From contig JAISLD010000008.1 in the NCBI GenBank assembly GCA_031260665.1, positions 1-64,000 of the forward strand: a stretch of 64,000 nucleotides of DNA, given 5' to 3'. Source of the DNA: Oscillospiraceae bacterium. Lineage in GTDB: Bacteria; Bacillota; Clostridia; Oscillospirales; Ruminococcaceae. Of the stretch, positions 15,170 to 22,278 are shown piece by piece. The notes below the pieces were generated by a model. It saw nothing but the letters and a program-made list of their open reading frames with translations. It was not told where the DNA came from and ran no database searches. The first letter of the stretch is position 1; each line of letters opens with the position of its first letter. The position numbers were made by a program, and so were the translations under genes.

Positions 15170-17683
15170 ATGGACTATAACAAATTCTTGATGAAATACG
15201 GCGGTATGTCAAAAGACGAGGCCGACGACAAACTGAAAAACTACGGCGAGAATCTTCTCTTCGGTGAGAAGCACGCCGCACCTCCTCCCGCGTTGCCCGA
15301 TATCGTGCGCGCGGTTATGCTTGCGGTGTCGGCGGCTTTGCTGTTCTTTGCCGAACGCTTCTCGGCAGGGATAACCGCCGCGTTTCTCGCACTCGCGTTC
15401 ATCGCCGCGGAGTTCGCCAAGAGTTTCTTTTACGAGAACAAACTCGCCGAGATTCAAAACGACACATCGGTGCGATATCGCTCCTCACGTAGCGGTGAAG
15501 AAGCCCGCCTGCAGCGCCGCGAGTTAGTCGAAGGCGACGTCCTCTTTCTGACGCAAGGCGAGATGATACCCGCGGACGGCGTGGTCCTTGAGGAGAAAGC
15601 GTTGACGGTTGACGAAACGCTGCTTGGCTTCACAAGCGGCGCGGTACACAAGTTCGCCGATTTCGCCGATTCAGATGAGGGATATCTTTTTCAAGGTTCG
15701 CTTATCCTGTCGGGCGCCGCGATAATGCGTGTCAGCGAAACGGGAGCGGACACTCGGCTCTATCGTCAAGCGGAGAACAACAACAACGGCGACCCGGAAG
15801 AAAACGACGACGACGATAAAACGTCGGCGTTTCCTGCCGCCGATATGCTCTTTCCTAAAAACAAACTGCTGATTACAGGCGTTCCTGTCGGGATAGCCGT
15901 GGTTCTCGGTGTGCTTGCGCTACTTATCGGCGGTGTTGAAAACCTGTCCGCGTCTCTCACGCTTCTCGCCTGCGCTGTTTGCGTGGGGGCGGCAGCACTG
16001 CCTGTGTCCTCTATCTCAAACGTGCGCCTTATCTACGCGTTGTCACTCGGGAAACTCCACTCACACGGCGTGTTCGTCAAACGTGCGGAGTCGGTGGAAA
16101 TCGGGGCGGAGATACCCGTGTTCTTAGCGAAAGACACCGTGATGTTCACCGAGAACCGCCGCAACGTGACCGACTGCTTCACCCCTGAACGTGCTGTTCT
16201 CTCACAGATAGCGAAAATCGCGGCGACGGGCGGCGAACGTGACGCGTTCACCGAAGCGATACATATCTTTGCGCCAAGTGACGACGGAAATTTCCCGTCG
16301 CTTCGCGCCTATGACGGGCTGAAGCAAAACGGCTTTGCCGGTCAAGCGGTTGACTGTAACGGCGGCGTGCTGGTTTGTCTGCGCGGCACACCCGAGAAGC
16401 TGCTCCCTTGTTGCAAGGGGCTTTCACCCGATAGACTGCTTGAGATAAACGACAAGCGCACCTCGTTTGCCGCACGCGGGTTCTCTGTTCACGCGGTCGT
16501 GGTCGCCGCCATATATAATGAAGAAGCGGAAGATTCAACCGACGAAAACGAAGAACCAATCACCGCCGAAGCAACCGCGGCGGAACCACCGCTCCAAGAA
16601 GACGTGTTGTCGCTTGACTATCAGTTTGTCGGGTTGCTTGCGTTTGACCTTGCGCTGAAAGCGGGCGCGTCCGCTGACGTGAAGCACTTTGCCGCGTCAA
16701 AGGTGCGGGTTGCGCTGATTACAGCCGAGGACGTCAACACAGCAAGCGTCGTCTGCAAGAAAACGGGGCTTCAGCCACGGGGCACAATGGACGGACCGCT
16801 TGTTGCGGGGCGACACGCCACGGATTATAAAAACACAGAGCTTTACATCAACACACCCTCGTATCTTATCCCCGAAATCACCGACGGATACTCGCATGAG
16901 TTTGTCAAAACAGCGGCGAAAGCAACGACAGCGGAAGAAGCCGCGCTCTTTTCCCGCGCCGATATGCTCTTTTGCGACAGTTCGGGTTCGGGTTATGCGG
17001 TTGAAGCCGCCGATATCGTCACCACCCACAACGACTGCGAAACCGTGAGCCGCACGCTTCGCACCCTCGCAAAGACCGCTTATTCAGGGAGATTGTCGGT
17101 GTCGGTCAGCCTTGCCGCCGCGTTATCTCTCCTTGTTATATCTTTGGTCGATTTCTTCTCGGGGTCGCTTTCCGCGTCTTACCCGCCTGTGTTTGCGCTT
17201 ATCGCTTTGCTTTTGTCGCAATGGGGCGGTTTGTTCTTTGCGTTTGAACTGCCGGGTTCAACCACCAAAGCAGACGACATTCGCGACTTTTCGCCCGCGT
17301 TTCTGCTTCACACCGGGCTTTCAGCCGCCGCACTTCTCTTGCCTGCCGTGGTGCTAATCGCACTCACAAGCGTCCCCCCCGAAGCAACACGCTCGGCTTT
17401 GCTGCTTTGCCTCACAAGCGGGTTTATCTCAATGTGTTGGTGCCGCTTGTCTGAAGAAAAGACAGCGCTCTGGGTTCTGCGCAAGTCAAAAGCAAACCTG
17501 TCGTTCCCGCTCTTGATGTCACTGTCACTTGTCGCGCTCACTTGCGGCGTCGTCTTTATCCCTGTGCTTAACGCCGCTGTCGGCTTTGCCGCGCCTGTCT
17601 GGTGGCTTGCGCTTGCTTCGGTGGCGGGCGGCTTTGTCTGTGGACTTTGGCGTGATATCCTGAAGAAAGCCAAGCGGCGATAA
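15170..17683 (+). CDS. Degenerate P-type ATPase homologue (predicted pseudoenzyme)
   Basis: 837 residues with the overall plan of a P2-type cation ATPase: an N-terminal cation-ATPase domain (MSKDEADDKLKNYGENLL), an actuator loop with IPADGVV, transmembrane helices around residues 45-85, 233-285 and six more after 640, an N domain with RGTPEKLLPCC, and a long C-terminal membrane block. Every catalytic motif is altered. DKTGTLT reads KDTVMFT (321-327), so the phosphorylated Asp is Lys. TGES reads GFTS, P-loop TGD reads TAE (518-520), and GDGVNDAP reads CDSSGSGY (602-609). The frame is intact over 2.5 kb, arguing for selection. A non-pumping receptor or regulatory role is inference. An acidic Asn/Asp insert (203-217) is unusual. 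Confidence 0.85.
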   Translation: MDYNKFLMKYGGMSKDEADDKLKNYGENLLFGEKHAAPPPALPDIVRAVMLAVSAALLFFAERFSAGITAAFLALAFIAAEFAKSFFYENKLAEIQNDTSVRYRSSRSGEEARLQRRELVEGDVLFLTQGEMIPADGVVLEEKALTVDETLLGFTSGAVHKFADFADSDEGYLFQGSLILSGAAIMRVSETGADTRLYRQAENNNNGDPEENDDDDKTSAFPAADMLFPKNKLLITGVPVGIAVVLGVLALLIGGVENLSASLTLLACAVCVGAAALPVSSISNVRLIYALSLGKLHSHGVFVKRAESVEIGAEIPVFLAKDTVMFTENRRNVTDCFTPERAVLSQIAKIAATGGERDAFTEAIHIFAPSDDGNFPSLRAYDGLKQNGFAGQAVDCNGGVLVCLRGTPEKLLPCCKGLSPDRLLEINDKRTSFAARGFSVHAVVVAAIYNEEAEDSTDENEEPITAEATAAEPPLQEDVLSLDYQFVGLLAFDLALKAGASADVKHFAASKVRVALITAEDVNTASVVCKKTGLQPRGTMDGPLVAGRHATDYKNTELYINTPSYLIPEITDGYSHEFVKTAAKATTAEEAALFSRADMLFCDSSGSGYAVEAADIVTTHNDCETVSRTLRTLAKTAYSGRLSVSVSLAAALSLLVISLVDFFSGSLSASYPPVFALIALLLSQWGGLFFAFELPGSTTKADDIRDFSPAFLLHTGLSAAALLLPAVVLIALTSVPPEATRSALLLCLTSGFISMCWCRLSEEKTALWVLRKSKANLSFPLLMSLSLVALTCGVVFIPVLNAAVGFAAPVWWLALASVAGGFVCGLWRDILKKAKRR

Positions 17684-17684
17684 C

Positions 17685-18848
17685 ATGAACAAACTGCTTC
17701 TTGCTCTTCAGGGTCTCCTCTTTGGCTTGTCGGCGACAATGCCGGGGGTCAGCGGCTCGGGTCTGCTGATGTCGATAGGTGCGCACGAAAATGCCGTCAA
17801 TGCGCTCTCACCGAAACCGAGTGAGCTGAAACGAAAGCTCCCCTACACTATCTCGTTCAGCGTGGGCGCGGTGATTGGGGCTGTGGCGTTCGCGCTTTTT
17901 CTTTCAGCAATAGTGAAGCGATACCCGACCGCTTCTTACTTCTTTGTCGAGGGGCTGATTGCGGGGGCGATACCGCTTGCGTTTCGGTTCGCTTATGTCA
18001 ACCGCAAAAGCATAACGGGGCGCAATATCACGATTTTCGTGTTTGCTCTCGGTGTGTCAATCGCTGCGGGATTCACACACGGCGCGTCCTCGTCGGACTA
18101 CTCGCTGACGCAAGAACCGATGAAAGGCAACCCTGCCGCAACGGTCGTCACGCTGACCAACAACACGAAGTCAACCGTCAAAGAATGGTCGATATCGTAT
18201 CCACAAGGGAAAGTAAGCAGCGTGTCGGGCGCCAAGCAGATTCACACGCAGTCGCTTGCCGAATCCTTTTTGGCACGGTTTCGTGACAGTGAACCCGGCA
18301 AACCAAACGCTTTTGTCCCCGACGACGGCGCACCAAAGACTATCGCACCCGGCAAGTCGGTCACGTTTGTATACGCGGCGAAGCTGAGGGATAAGCTGCA
18401 GCTTTCCGCTGATGTCACCTACAAGTTAGACGCGATTCTTTTTATAGAGCTACTCGGTGCCGGATTCTTCGCGGCAGGGGCGGCGATGATACCGGGTGTG
18501 TCGGCTTCGCTTATTATGTCGATGTTCGGGGTTTATGCCACGGTGATAAACGGACTGAAGAACATAGACGTCGCGGTGCTTCTCCCTGCGGCGGTCGGCA
18601 TAATGGCAGGTGCGTTTTGCGGTTCATACTTAGTCCGCTCTTTCTCGTCACGGAACTTCGAGATGTATTACAGTATGATTCTCGGGTTGTTTCTCGGTTC
18701 TATGTTCATTATGTTCCCCGACAACGTGACGTTTGGTGCGGAGCTGATTGTCGGACTGGTGCTGTTTGCTCTCGGTGTGGCAATCTCATTCACAATCACG
18801 GCGGAGAAGCGTTCGGCTGAGGATTTACGTTCGGTTTTCGACAGTTGA
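17685..18848 (+). CDS. DUF368 membrane protein with an inserted extracytoplasmic domain
   Basis: 387 residues with the two DUF368 signature repeats: MPGVSGSG (about 19-26) and IPGVSASL (about 269-276), each followed by a helix pair, and about eight membrane segments. DUF368 members have recently been implicated in recycling undecaprenyl phosphate across the membrane (PopT; from memory). Between the two halves, residues ~130-250 form a soluble beta-rich stretch (VVTLTNNTKSTVKEWSIS, then APGKSVTFVYAAKL), absent from ordinary DUF368 proteins as I know them. The ATG lies 1 base after the pseudo-P-ATPase stop, so the two are co-translated, suggesting joint function (inference). Confidence 0.85.
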   Translation: MNKLLLALQGLLFGLSATMPGVSGSGLLMSIGAHENAVNALSPKPSELKRKLPYTISFSVGAVIGAVAFALFLSAIVKRYPTASYFFVEGLIAGAIPLAFRFAYVNRKSITGRNITIFVFALGVSIAAGFTHGASSSDYSLTQEPMKGNPAATVVTLTNNTKSTVKEWSISYPQGKVSSVSGAKQIHTQSLAESFLARFRDSEPGKPNAFVPDDGAPKTIAPGKSVTFVYAAKLRDKLQLSADVTYKLDAILFIELLGAGFFAAGAAMIPGVSASLIMSMFGVYATVINGLKNIDVAVLLPAAVGIMAGAFCGSYLVRSFSSRNFEMYYSMILGLFLGSMFIMFPDNVTFGAELIVGLVLFALGVAISFTITAEKRSAEDLRSVFDS

Positions 18849-18858
18849 CGAAACCCAC

Positions 18859-18887
18859 TTGCACAAACGCCCATTATCGGTTATAAT
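18859..18887 (+). promoter_or_regulatory. Sigma-A promoter of the APH-fold kinase gene
   Basis: TTGCAC (18859-18864), 17-base spacer, perfect TATAAT (18882-18887), 11 bases after the DUF368 stop. Confidence 0.75.
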
Positions 18888-18933
18888 GTATACATCTTTA
18901 TCTATCACGCACCCGAAAGGAACGGTTTGACAT

Positions 18934-19689
18934 ATGTTTAATTTTGATGAAGTAGGCGACAAAATATACGGCGGCGCACACACCGCGTTATATCGTTCCG
19001 GCGACCGCGCCTACAAGGTGTTCTCGTCAGGATACGAAGAAGAAGCGGCAAGGGAGTTCGCTTGCCACGAGTTAGCCGTGCAAGCGGGGCTTAACGTGCC
19101 TGAACTTTACGGCAGCGGCCGCAACACCGAGGGACTTGCCGTTATCGCGCGCGAGTTTATCGACGGGCGCACTTTCGCTGAAATCATCGCCGAAGAACCC
19201 GAGAGTTACGATGAGTTTCTTGAGCTGCTGATTGACGAGCAAATCAAAATCAACGACTGCGACGGAACAGGCGCGCCGCCACTGAAGCAAGTGATAGAGG
19301 CGCAAATCCGTTCGCTTCGCGGCTTGCCTGCGGCGCGGCAAGACGAATTGCTGACAGAACTTGAAGCTCTGCCTGTTCACAACAAGCTCTGCCACGGAAA
19401 CTTCGGGCTGGAAAACATAATCGTGGCTGAGGACGAGAGCTTCTACCCGATAGACTGGGCGCTCGCAATGTGCGGCAACGCAAGTGCCGACGTGGCAAAA
19501 ACGTATCTCAAACTCTGCTGTATCTCGACCGAAACCGCCGAGAATTACATCAAGGTCTATTCCGAGAAGAGCAACACCGACAAGCAGTATGTTCGCAGGT
19601 GGATTCCGATTATGGCGGCGTCACGCCTTGCCGACAGCGACGAGCTGACGCATATTGAACGAAACCTAATGCAAATCTGGATACAGTGA
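18934..19689 (+). CDS. Aminoglycoside-phosphotransferase-fold small-molecule kinase
   Basis: 251 residues of the APH/choline-kinase superfamily. It has an N-lobe with a conserved Lys (AYKVF, about 27-31), catalytic loop HGNFGLEN (about 152-159; the usual HGD Asp is Asn, HGN), and metal-binding YPIDWA (about 170-175). Substrate unknown; such clostridial proteins are often annotated as generic phosphotransferases. The Asp-to-Asn change in the catalytic loop could lower or abolish activity. AAAGGA precedes the start. Own promoter; followed by a bidirectional terminator. Confidence 0.75.
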   Translation: MFNFDEVGDKIYGGAHTALYRSGDRAYKVFSSGYEEEAAREFACHELAVQAGLNVPELYGSGRNTEGLAVIAREFIDGRTFAEIIAEEPESYDEFLELLIDEQIKINDCDGTGAPPLKQVIEAQIRSLRGLPAARQDELLTELEALPVHNKLCHGNFGLENIIVAEDESFYPIDWALAMCGNASADVAKTYLKLCCISTETAENYIKVYSEKSNTDKQYVRRWIPIMAASRLADSDELTHIERNLMQIWIQ

Positions 19690-19915
19690 GTCTGTGCGGC
19701 ACGAAGTGCCAACGCCGCGAAGCGGCGTGTTACGCTTGTGTGCGGATTAACTTGGCGGCGTAGCCGCCAATTGCCGCGAAGCGGCGGAGGTTAAACTGAA
19801 AGTTTAACCTGTTAAGGAGTATAACGCGACACGTTGCTGATTAAAACACACGCCCCGTGCCGCCCCGTGCCGGGGAGGCAAATAAGCTAACGCGACACGT
19901 TGCTGATTAAAACAC
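19690..19915. repeat. Cluster of short hairpins and a 33-bp direct duplication
   Basis: Tandem small palindromes: GGCACGAAGTGCC, GCCGCGAAGCGGC, GGCGGCGTAGCCGCC, CCGCGAAGCGG and GGTTAAACTGAAAGTTTAACC. They are followed by a perfect 33-bp direct repeat (19822-19854 and 19888-19920) beginning TAACGCGACACGTTGCTG. A related unit (AATAAGCTAATGCGCCACGTTGC) occurs near 50290. No coding potential. Confidence 0.7.
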
Positions 19916-19950
19916 ACGCCTCTCTTTCATTAAGAGAGGCGTTGTTTGTT
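19916..19950. terminator. Bidirectional terminator
   Basis: An 11-bp stem ACGCCTCTCTT/AAGAGAGGCGT (19916-19926 with 19932-19942) followed by TGTTTGTT; the other strand has TGTGTTTT after the stem. It separates the convergent kinase and spoIIQ-like genes. Confidence 0.8.
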
Positions 19951-19953
19951 CAA

Positions 19954-20724
19954 TCAAGTAAGCAAACTAAGCGGGTCAATCCACGCGCCGTCTTGCTTCA
20001 CGGCGAAGTGGAGGTGCGGTTCTTCCGCGATTTCTATTTCAGCAGTGCCGCCTGTGAGTGCGATAACATCGCCGACAAGCACAGCTTGTCCCACGTTTAC
20101 GGGCACGTTGCGGTCCAACCCGTAGTAGTAACTCACCAGTCCGTCGCCGTGGTCTATCTCAACGCAGACACCCCACAGCGGGTCAGCATAGACCTTTGAC
20201 ACCTTGCCGTCGGCAAACGCGTTGACCGCTGTGCCGTTTGCCGCCTTGATGTCAACGCCGTCGTGTGTTTTCCAAACGCCGAGTGTCTTTGACTTCACGA
20301 GTTCCCCGTTTGAATACGGCACGGATATTTCACCTTTGACCGGCACGGTGTATACGGGCGTGTTGTCAAACATACGCGCCGCTTCTTTCGCTTTTTCTCT
20401 CTCTAACGCCGCGACGTTGGTCGGTGAGGTCGGGATATAGACACCGGGGATTGACTTTTCGGCAGGTTCTGTCGTCACGGCGGGCTTGGTTTCGTTTTGC
20501 TTCGGCACGCCGAACTGCTCGTTCACCACGGGTATGTCGGGGTCCGCAAAGGTTTCGGTGATGTTTGTGTTGCCTTGGTTTGCCGTGGTGCCGAGTTTGC
20601 TGAGGGCACGGTCATAAGCGAAGTAGGTTGAGCCACCGACTGCCGCCAAACTAAGCACCAACGCGAAAGCGAAACCTTTGCCTTTCAGAAACGAACGGGC
20701 TTTTTCAAACTTTACGGTTTTCAT
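19954..20724 (-). CDS. spoIIQ: SpoIIQ-like M23 peptidase
   Basis: 256 residues from the ATG at 20724 (AAGGAG seven bases upstream). A short basic N-terminus and one transmembrane helix (about residues 16-36) are followed by a ~90-residue disordered linker rich in Thr, Glu and Pro. The C-terminal M23/LytM domain (about 145-256) has THDGVDI and HLHF. The HxxxD and HxH zinc ligands are intact, unlike Bacillus SpoIIQ, so endopeptidase activity is predicted, as in clostridial SpoIIQ. In spores SpoIIQ joins SpoIIIAH across the intermembrane space. Its position directly after sigG supports a sporulation role; a generic M23 peptidase is the alternative. Confidence 0.8.
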   Translation of the reverse strand: MKTVKFEKARSFLKGKGFAFALVLSLAAVGGSTYFAYDRALSKLGTTANQGNTNITETFADPDIPVVNEQFGVPKQNETKPAVTTEPAEKSIPGVYIPTSPTNVAALEREKAKEAARMFDNTPVYTVPVKGEISVPYSNGELVKSKTLGVWKTHDGVDIKAANGTAVNAFADGKVSKVYADPLWGVCVEIDHGDGLVSYYYGLDRNVPVNVGQAVLVGDVIALTGGTAEIEIAEEPHLHFAVKQDGAWIDPLSLLT

Positions 20725-20773
20725 TGTTATTCTCCTTGAGCAGCTATAGTTACTGTAAGTGTACGTCAAGGAT

Positions 20774-20802
20774 TAGTTTTGGCTGAATTTGGGATAATAT
20801 GC
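20774..20802 (-). promoter_or_regulatory. Candidate forespore (sigma-F/G) promoter for spoIIQ
   Basis: On the minus strand: GCATA (20802-20798), a 16-base gap, then CAAAACTA (20781-20774), resembling the forespore pattern GNATA ... CAnnnnTA. It lies in the 86-base gap between sigG and the spoIIQ-like gene. The spacing is slightly short, so this is tentative. Confidence 0.4.
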
Positions 20803-20810
20803 GTGAGGAA

Positions 20811-21590
20811 TCAGATTTTTCTTTTTATTTTGTTCAGCGCGCCCTTCTCAAGCCGCGACACCTGCGCTTGACTTATCCCGATACGCCCCGCAACTTCAAC
20901 CTGTGTTTTCCCTTGAAAGAACCGCAAGTTCAGTATATTCTTCTCACGTTTGCCGAGATTGCCTATCGCGTCTTTCAGCGCAATCTCATCAAGCCAGCTT
21001 TCGTCGTCGCTTTTGTCGCCAATCTGGTCCATAACATAAACCGTGTCGCCTGTTTCAGAGAACACGGGTTCATAAAGCGAGATAGGGTCGCTCACCGCCT
21101 CGAGCGCGATAACAACGTCGCAGCGTTTCGCCCCGATTTCTTTCGCTATCTCATCGGCTGAGGGTTCACGCTGGTTTTCGTTCGTCAGCTTTTCTTTCGC
21201 CTGCATTGCCCGATAAGCGAGGTCACGCATTGAACGGCTGACACGCACTTGGTTGTTATCGCGAAGATAACGCTTGACTTCACCGAGAATCATCGGCACC
21301 GCGTAGGTTGAGAAGCGAACGCCGACCGATGTGTCAAAGTTGTCAATCGCTTTCATCAAGCCGATACAACCGACCTGAAACAAGTCGTCGGGGTTTTCGC
21401 CTCTCCCCGCAAACCGCTGTATCACCGACAAAACAAGCCGCAGGTTGCAGGTTATCAGCTCCTCTCGCGCCGAGGTGTCGCCCGTCTTTGCGCGACCAAG
21501 CAGCTCGATTTTCTCCGACTCACGCAGGGTCTTAAGCGTTGAAGTGTTGACTCCGCTGATTTCCACCTTGTTATAGTACACAGCCGTCAC
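20811..21590 (-). CDS. sigG: RNA polymerase sporulation sigma factor SigG
   Basis: 259 residues. The N-terminal signature NKVEISGVNTSTL is diagnostic of sigma-G. Region 2 (NLRLVLSVIQRFAGRGEN..DLFQVGCIGLMKAIDNFD), region 3 and region 4 (QGKTQVEVAGRIGISQAQVSRLEKGAL) follow in order. It directs late forespore gene expression. The start is GTG with AAAGG upstream. The linked SpoIIQ-like gene downstream on the same strand fits a forespore unit; sigE, often linked to sigG, is not adjacent here. Confidence 0.95.
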   Translation of the reverse strand: MTAVYYNKVEISGVNTSTLKTLRESEKIELLGRAKTGDTSAREELITCNLRLVLSVIQRFAGRGENPDDLFQVGCIGLMKAIDNFDTSVGVRFSTYAVPMILGEVKRYLRDNNQVRVSRSMRDLAYRAMQAKEKLTNENQREPSADEIAKEIGAKRCDVVIALEAVSDPISLYEPVFSETGDTVYVMDQIGDKSDDESWLDEIALKDAIGNLGKREKNILNLRFFQGKTQVEVAGRIGISQAQVSRLEKGALNKIKRKI

Positions 21591-21700
21591 CGCCTTTTCT
21601 TTTATGTAACGCGCTGTGTTGCTTATGTAAGTTTAGTATCAGCCGATATTTCGGTTTTATACCGAACAGGTTGTGTTAAAATTTAACAATTGTTGCTTTG

Positions 21701-21723
21701 TATAGTAGATTTAACCGGCTATA
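21701..21723. repeat. Minimal MITE-2 element (ends only)
   Basis: A 23-bp sequence consisting of a left end TATAGTAGATTTAA joined directly to the right end TTTAACCGGCTATA with no interior. Larger members at 41949 and 53480 carry the same ends around hairpin-filled interiors. It could be a deletion footprint or the smallest family member. Confidence 0.55.
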
Positions 21724-21725
21724 TC

Positions 21726-21842
21726 AATATCAACAGCTTAAACAAATCATTTCGCAAGGGCGTCGACTGAGTCGTTTCGGCCGCCCGCCTGTGCCCCGTG
21801 GGGTATGACCTTCGGCATATATACTCTCAAGTTGTTGATGTT
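21726..21842. mobile_element. MITE-1 copy
   Basis: A non-coding element of 117 bp with inverted ends (ATCAACAGCTT at left; right end reads ATCAACAACTT on the other strand). It carries the core GTCGACTGAGTCG, CCCCGTGGGG and ATGACCTTCGG. Near-identical to 340-390 over the first 50 bases. It lies in the 688-base gap between sigG and motA. Confidence 0.65.
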
Positions 21843-21849
21843 GCCGCAG

Positions 21850-21913
21850 TGAGTGAAGAAACAGCGTTCACTCCCCCTGAAGGAGGAGAGTGCGCTAAAT
21901 ATCTAATAACGCA
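21850..21913. repeat. Hairpin repeat, family 3
   Basis: GTGAAGAAACAG then a GCGTTCACTCCCCC / GGAGGAGAGTGCGC imperfect stem and a tail CTAAATATCTAATAACG. Immediately adjacent to the MITE-1 copy. 21914-21980 shows nothing beyond AT-rich DNA and a small CCACTTAGTGG palindrome. Confidence 0.5.
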
Positions 21914-21980
21914 AGGTTCATCACCTGTCTGCCACTTAGTGGCAAAAGGTAGAGTTAACAAAATGTTAACACTTTGTCTA

Positions 21981-22007
21981 TAAAGTTTCGTTAAATTTAT
22001 GCGATAA
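21981..22007 (+). promoter_or_regulatory. Candidate sigma-28 (SigD) promoter of motAB
   Basis: TAAA (21981-21984), 15-base spacer, TGCGATAA (22000-22007), matching the flagellar/motility sigma pattern TAAA-N15-GCCGATAA in 10 of 12 positions. It is positioned upstream of motAB with a predicted leader of about 265 bases. Confidence 0.55.
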
Positions 22008-22061
22008 TATTTATAGTCAGAATCCCTACTTATTTATGATAAACAAGGATTTGCGACGTTG

Positions 22062-22133
22062 ATGAGCGAAGAAACAGTGTTCTCTCCCCATCGGTGGTGG
22101 GGAGAGAAGACTGAACGGTTAGTTAATCAGCGA
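22062..22133. repeat. Hairpin repeat, family 3, inside the motA leader
   Basis: GAAGAAACAGTGTTCTCTCCCC, a short loop, GGGGAGAGAAGACTG and the tail GGTTAGTTAATCAGCG. The stem is about 11 bp (CTTCTCTCCCC type pairing). Its tail resembles an isolated sequence at 25624. It would be part of the motAB leader transcript. Confidence 0.6.
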
Positions 22134-22182
22134 TTATTATGGTCGATATAGTCGGTTGAATAGGCACGCTTTAGCGTTGTTC

Positions 22183-22247
22183 GCGTTTTGGGCTTAGGGT
22201 GAAAAGCTCCTGCTTTGCAACAAAACGCCCGCTTAGGGCGTTTTTTT
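22183..22247 (+). terminator. Intrinsic terminator with candidate anti-terminator before motA
   Basis: A 9-bp stem AAAACGCCC/GGGCGTTTT (22222-22230 with 22236-22244) and seven T. It is only 31 bases before the motA ATG, with no promoter between, so motAB transcription must pass it. Upstream, GCGTTTT (22183-22189) can pair with the terminator's 5' arm, and GCTTAGGG occurs both at 22192 and at 22231. The layout suggests regulated attenuation. I could not match the leader to a known riboswitch. Confidence 0.7.
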
Positions 22248-22278
22248 ATTAGAATATCATCACCGAAAGGGAAATTGT

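Noticed and set aside
15170..17683. Functional calcium or magnesium pump
   Set aside because: The phosphorylated Asp and the TGES, TGD and GDGVND motifs are all missing, so transport by the standard cycle is not supported.
15170..17683. Decaying pseudogene
   Set aside because: Uninterrupted frame, good promoter, normal codon usage, and a co-translated downstream gene argue against decay.
22134..22250. c-di-GMP riboswitch upstream of motA
   Set aside because: The GGGCAAACC and GACGCAAAGCC blocks of class I, and the class II core, are not present; only an unclassified leader with a terminator can be claimed.
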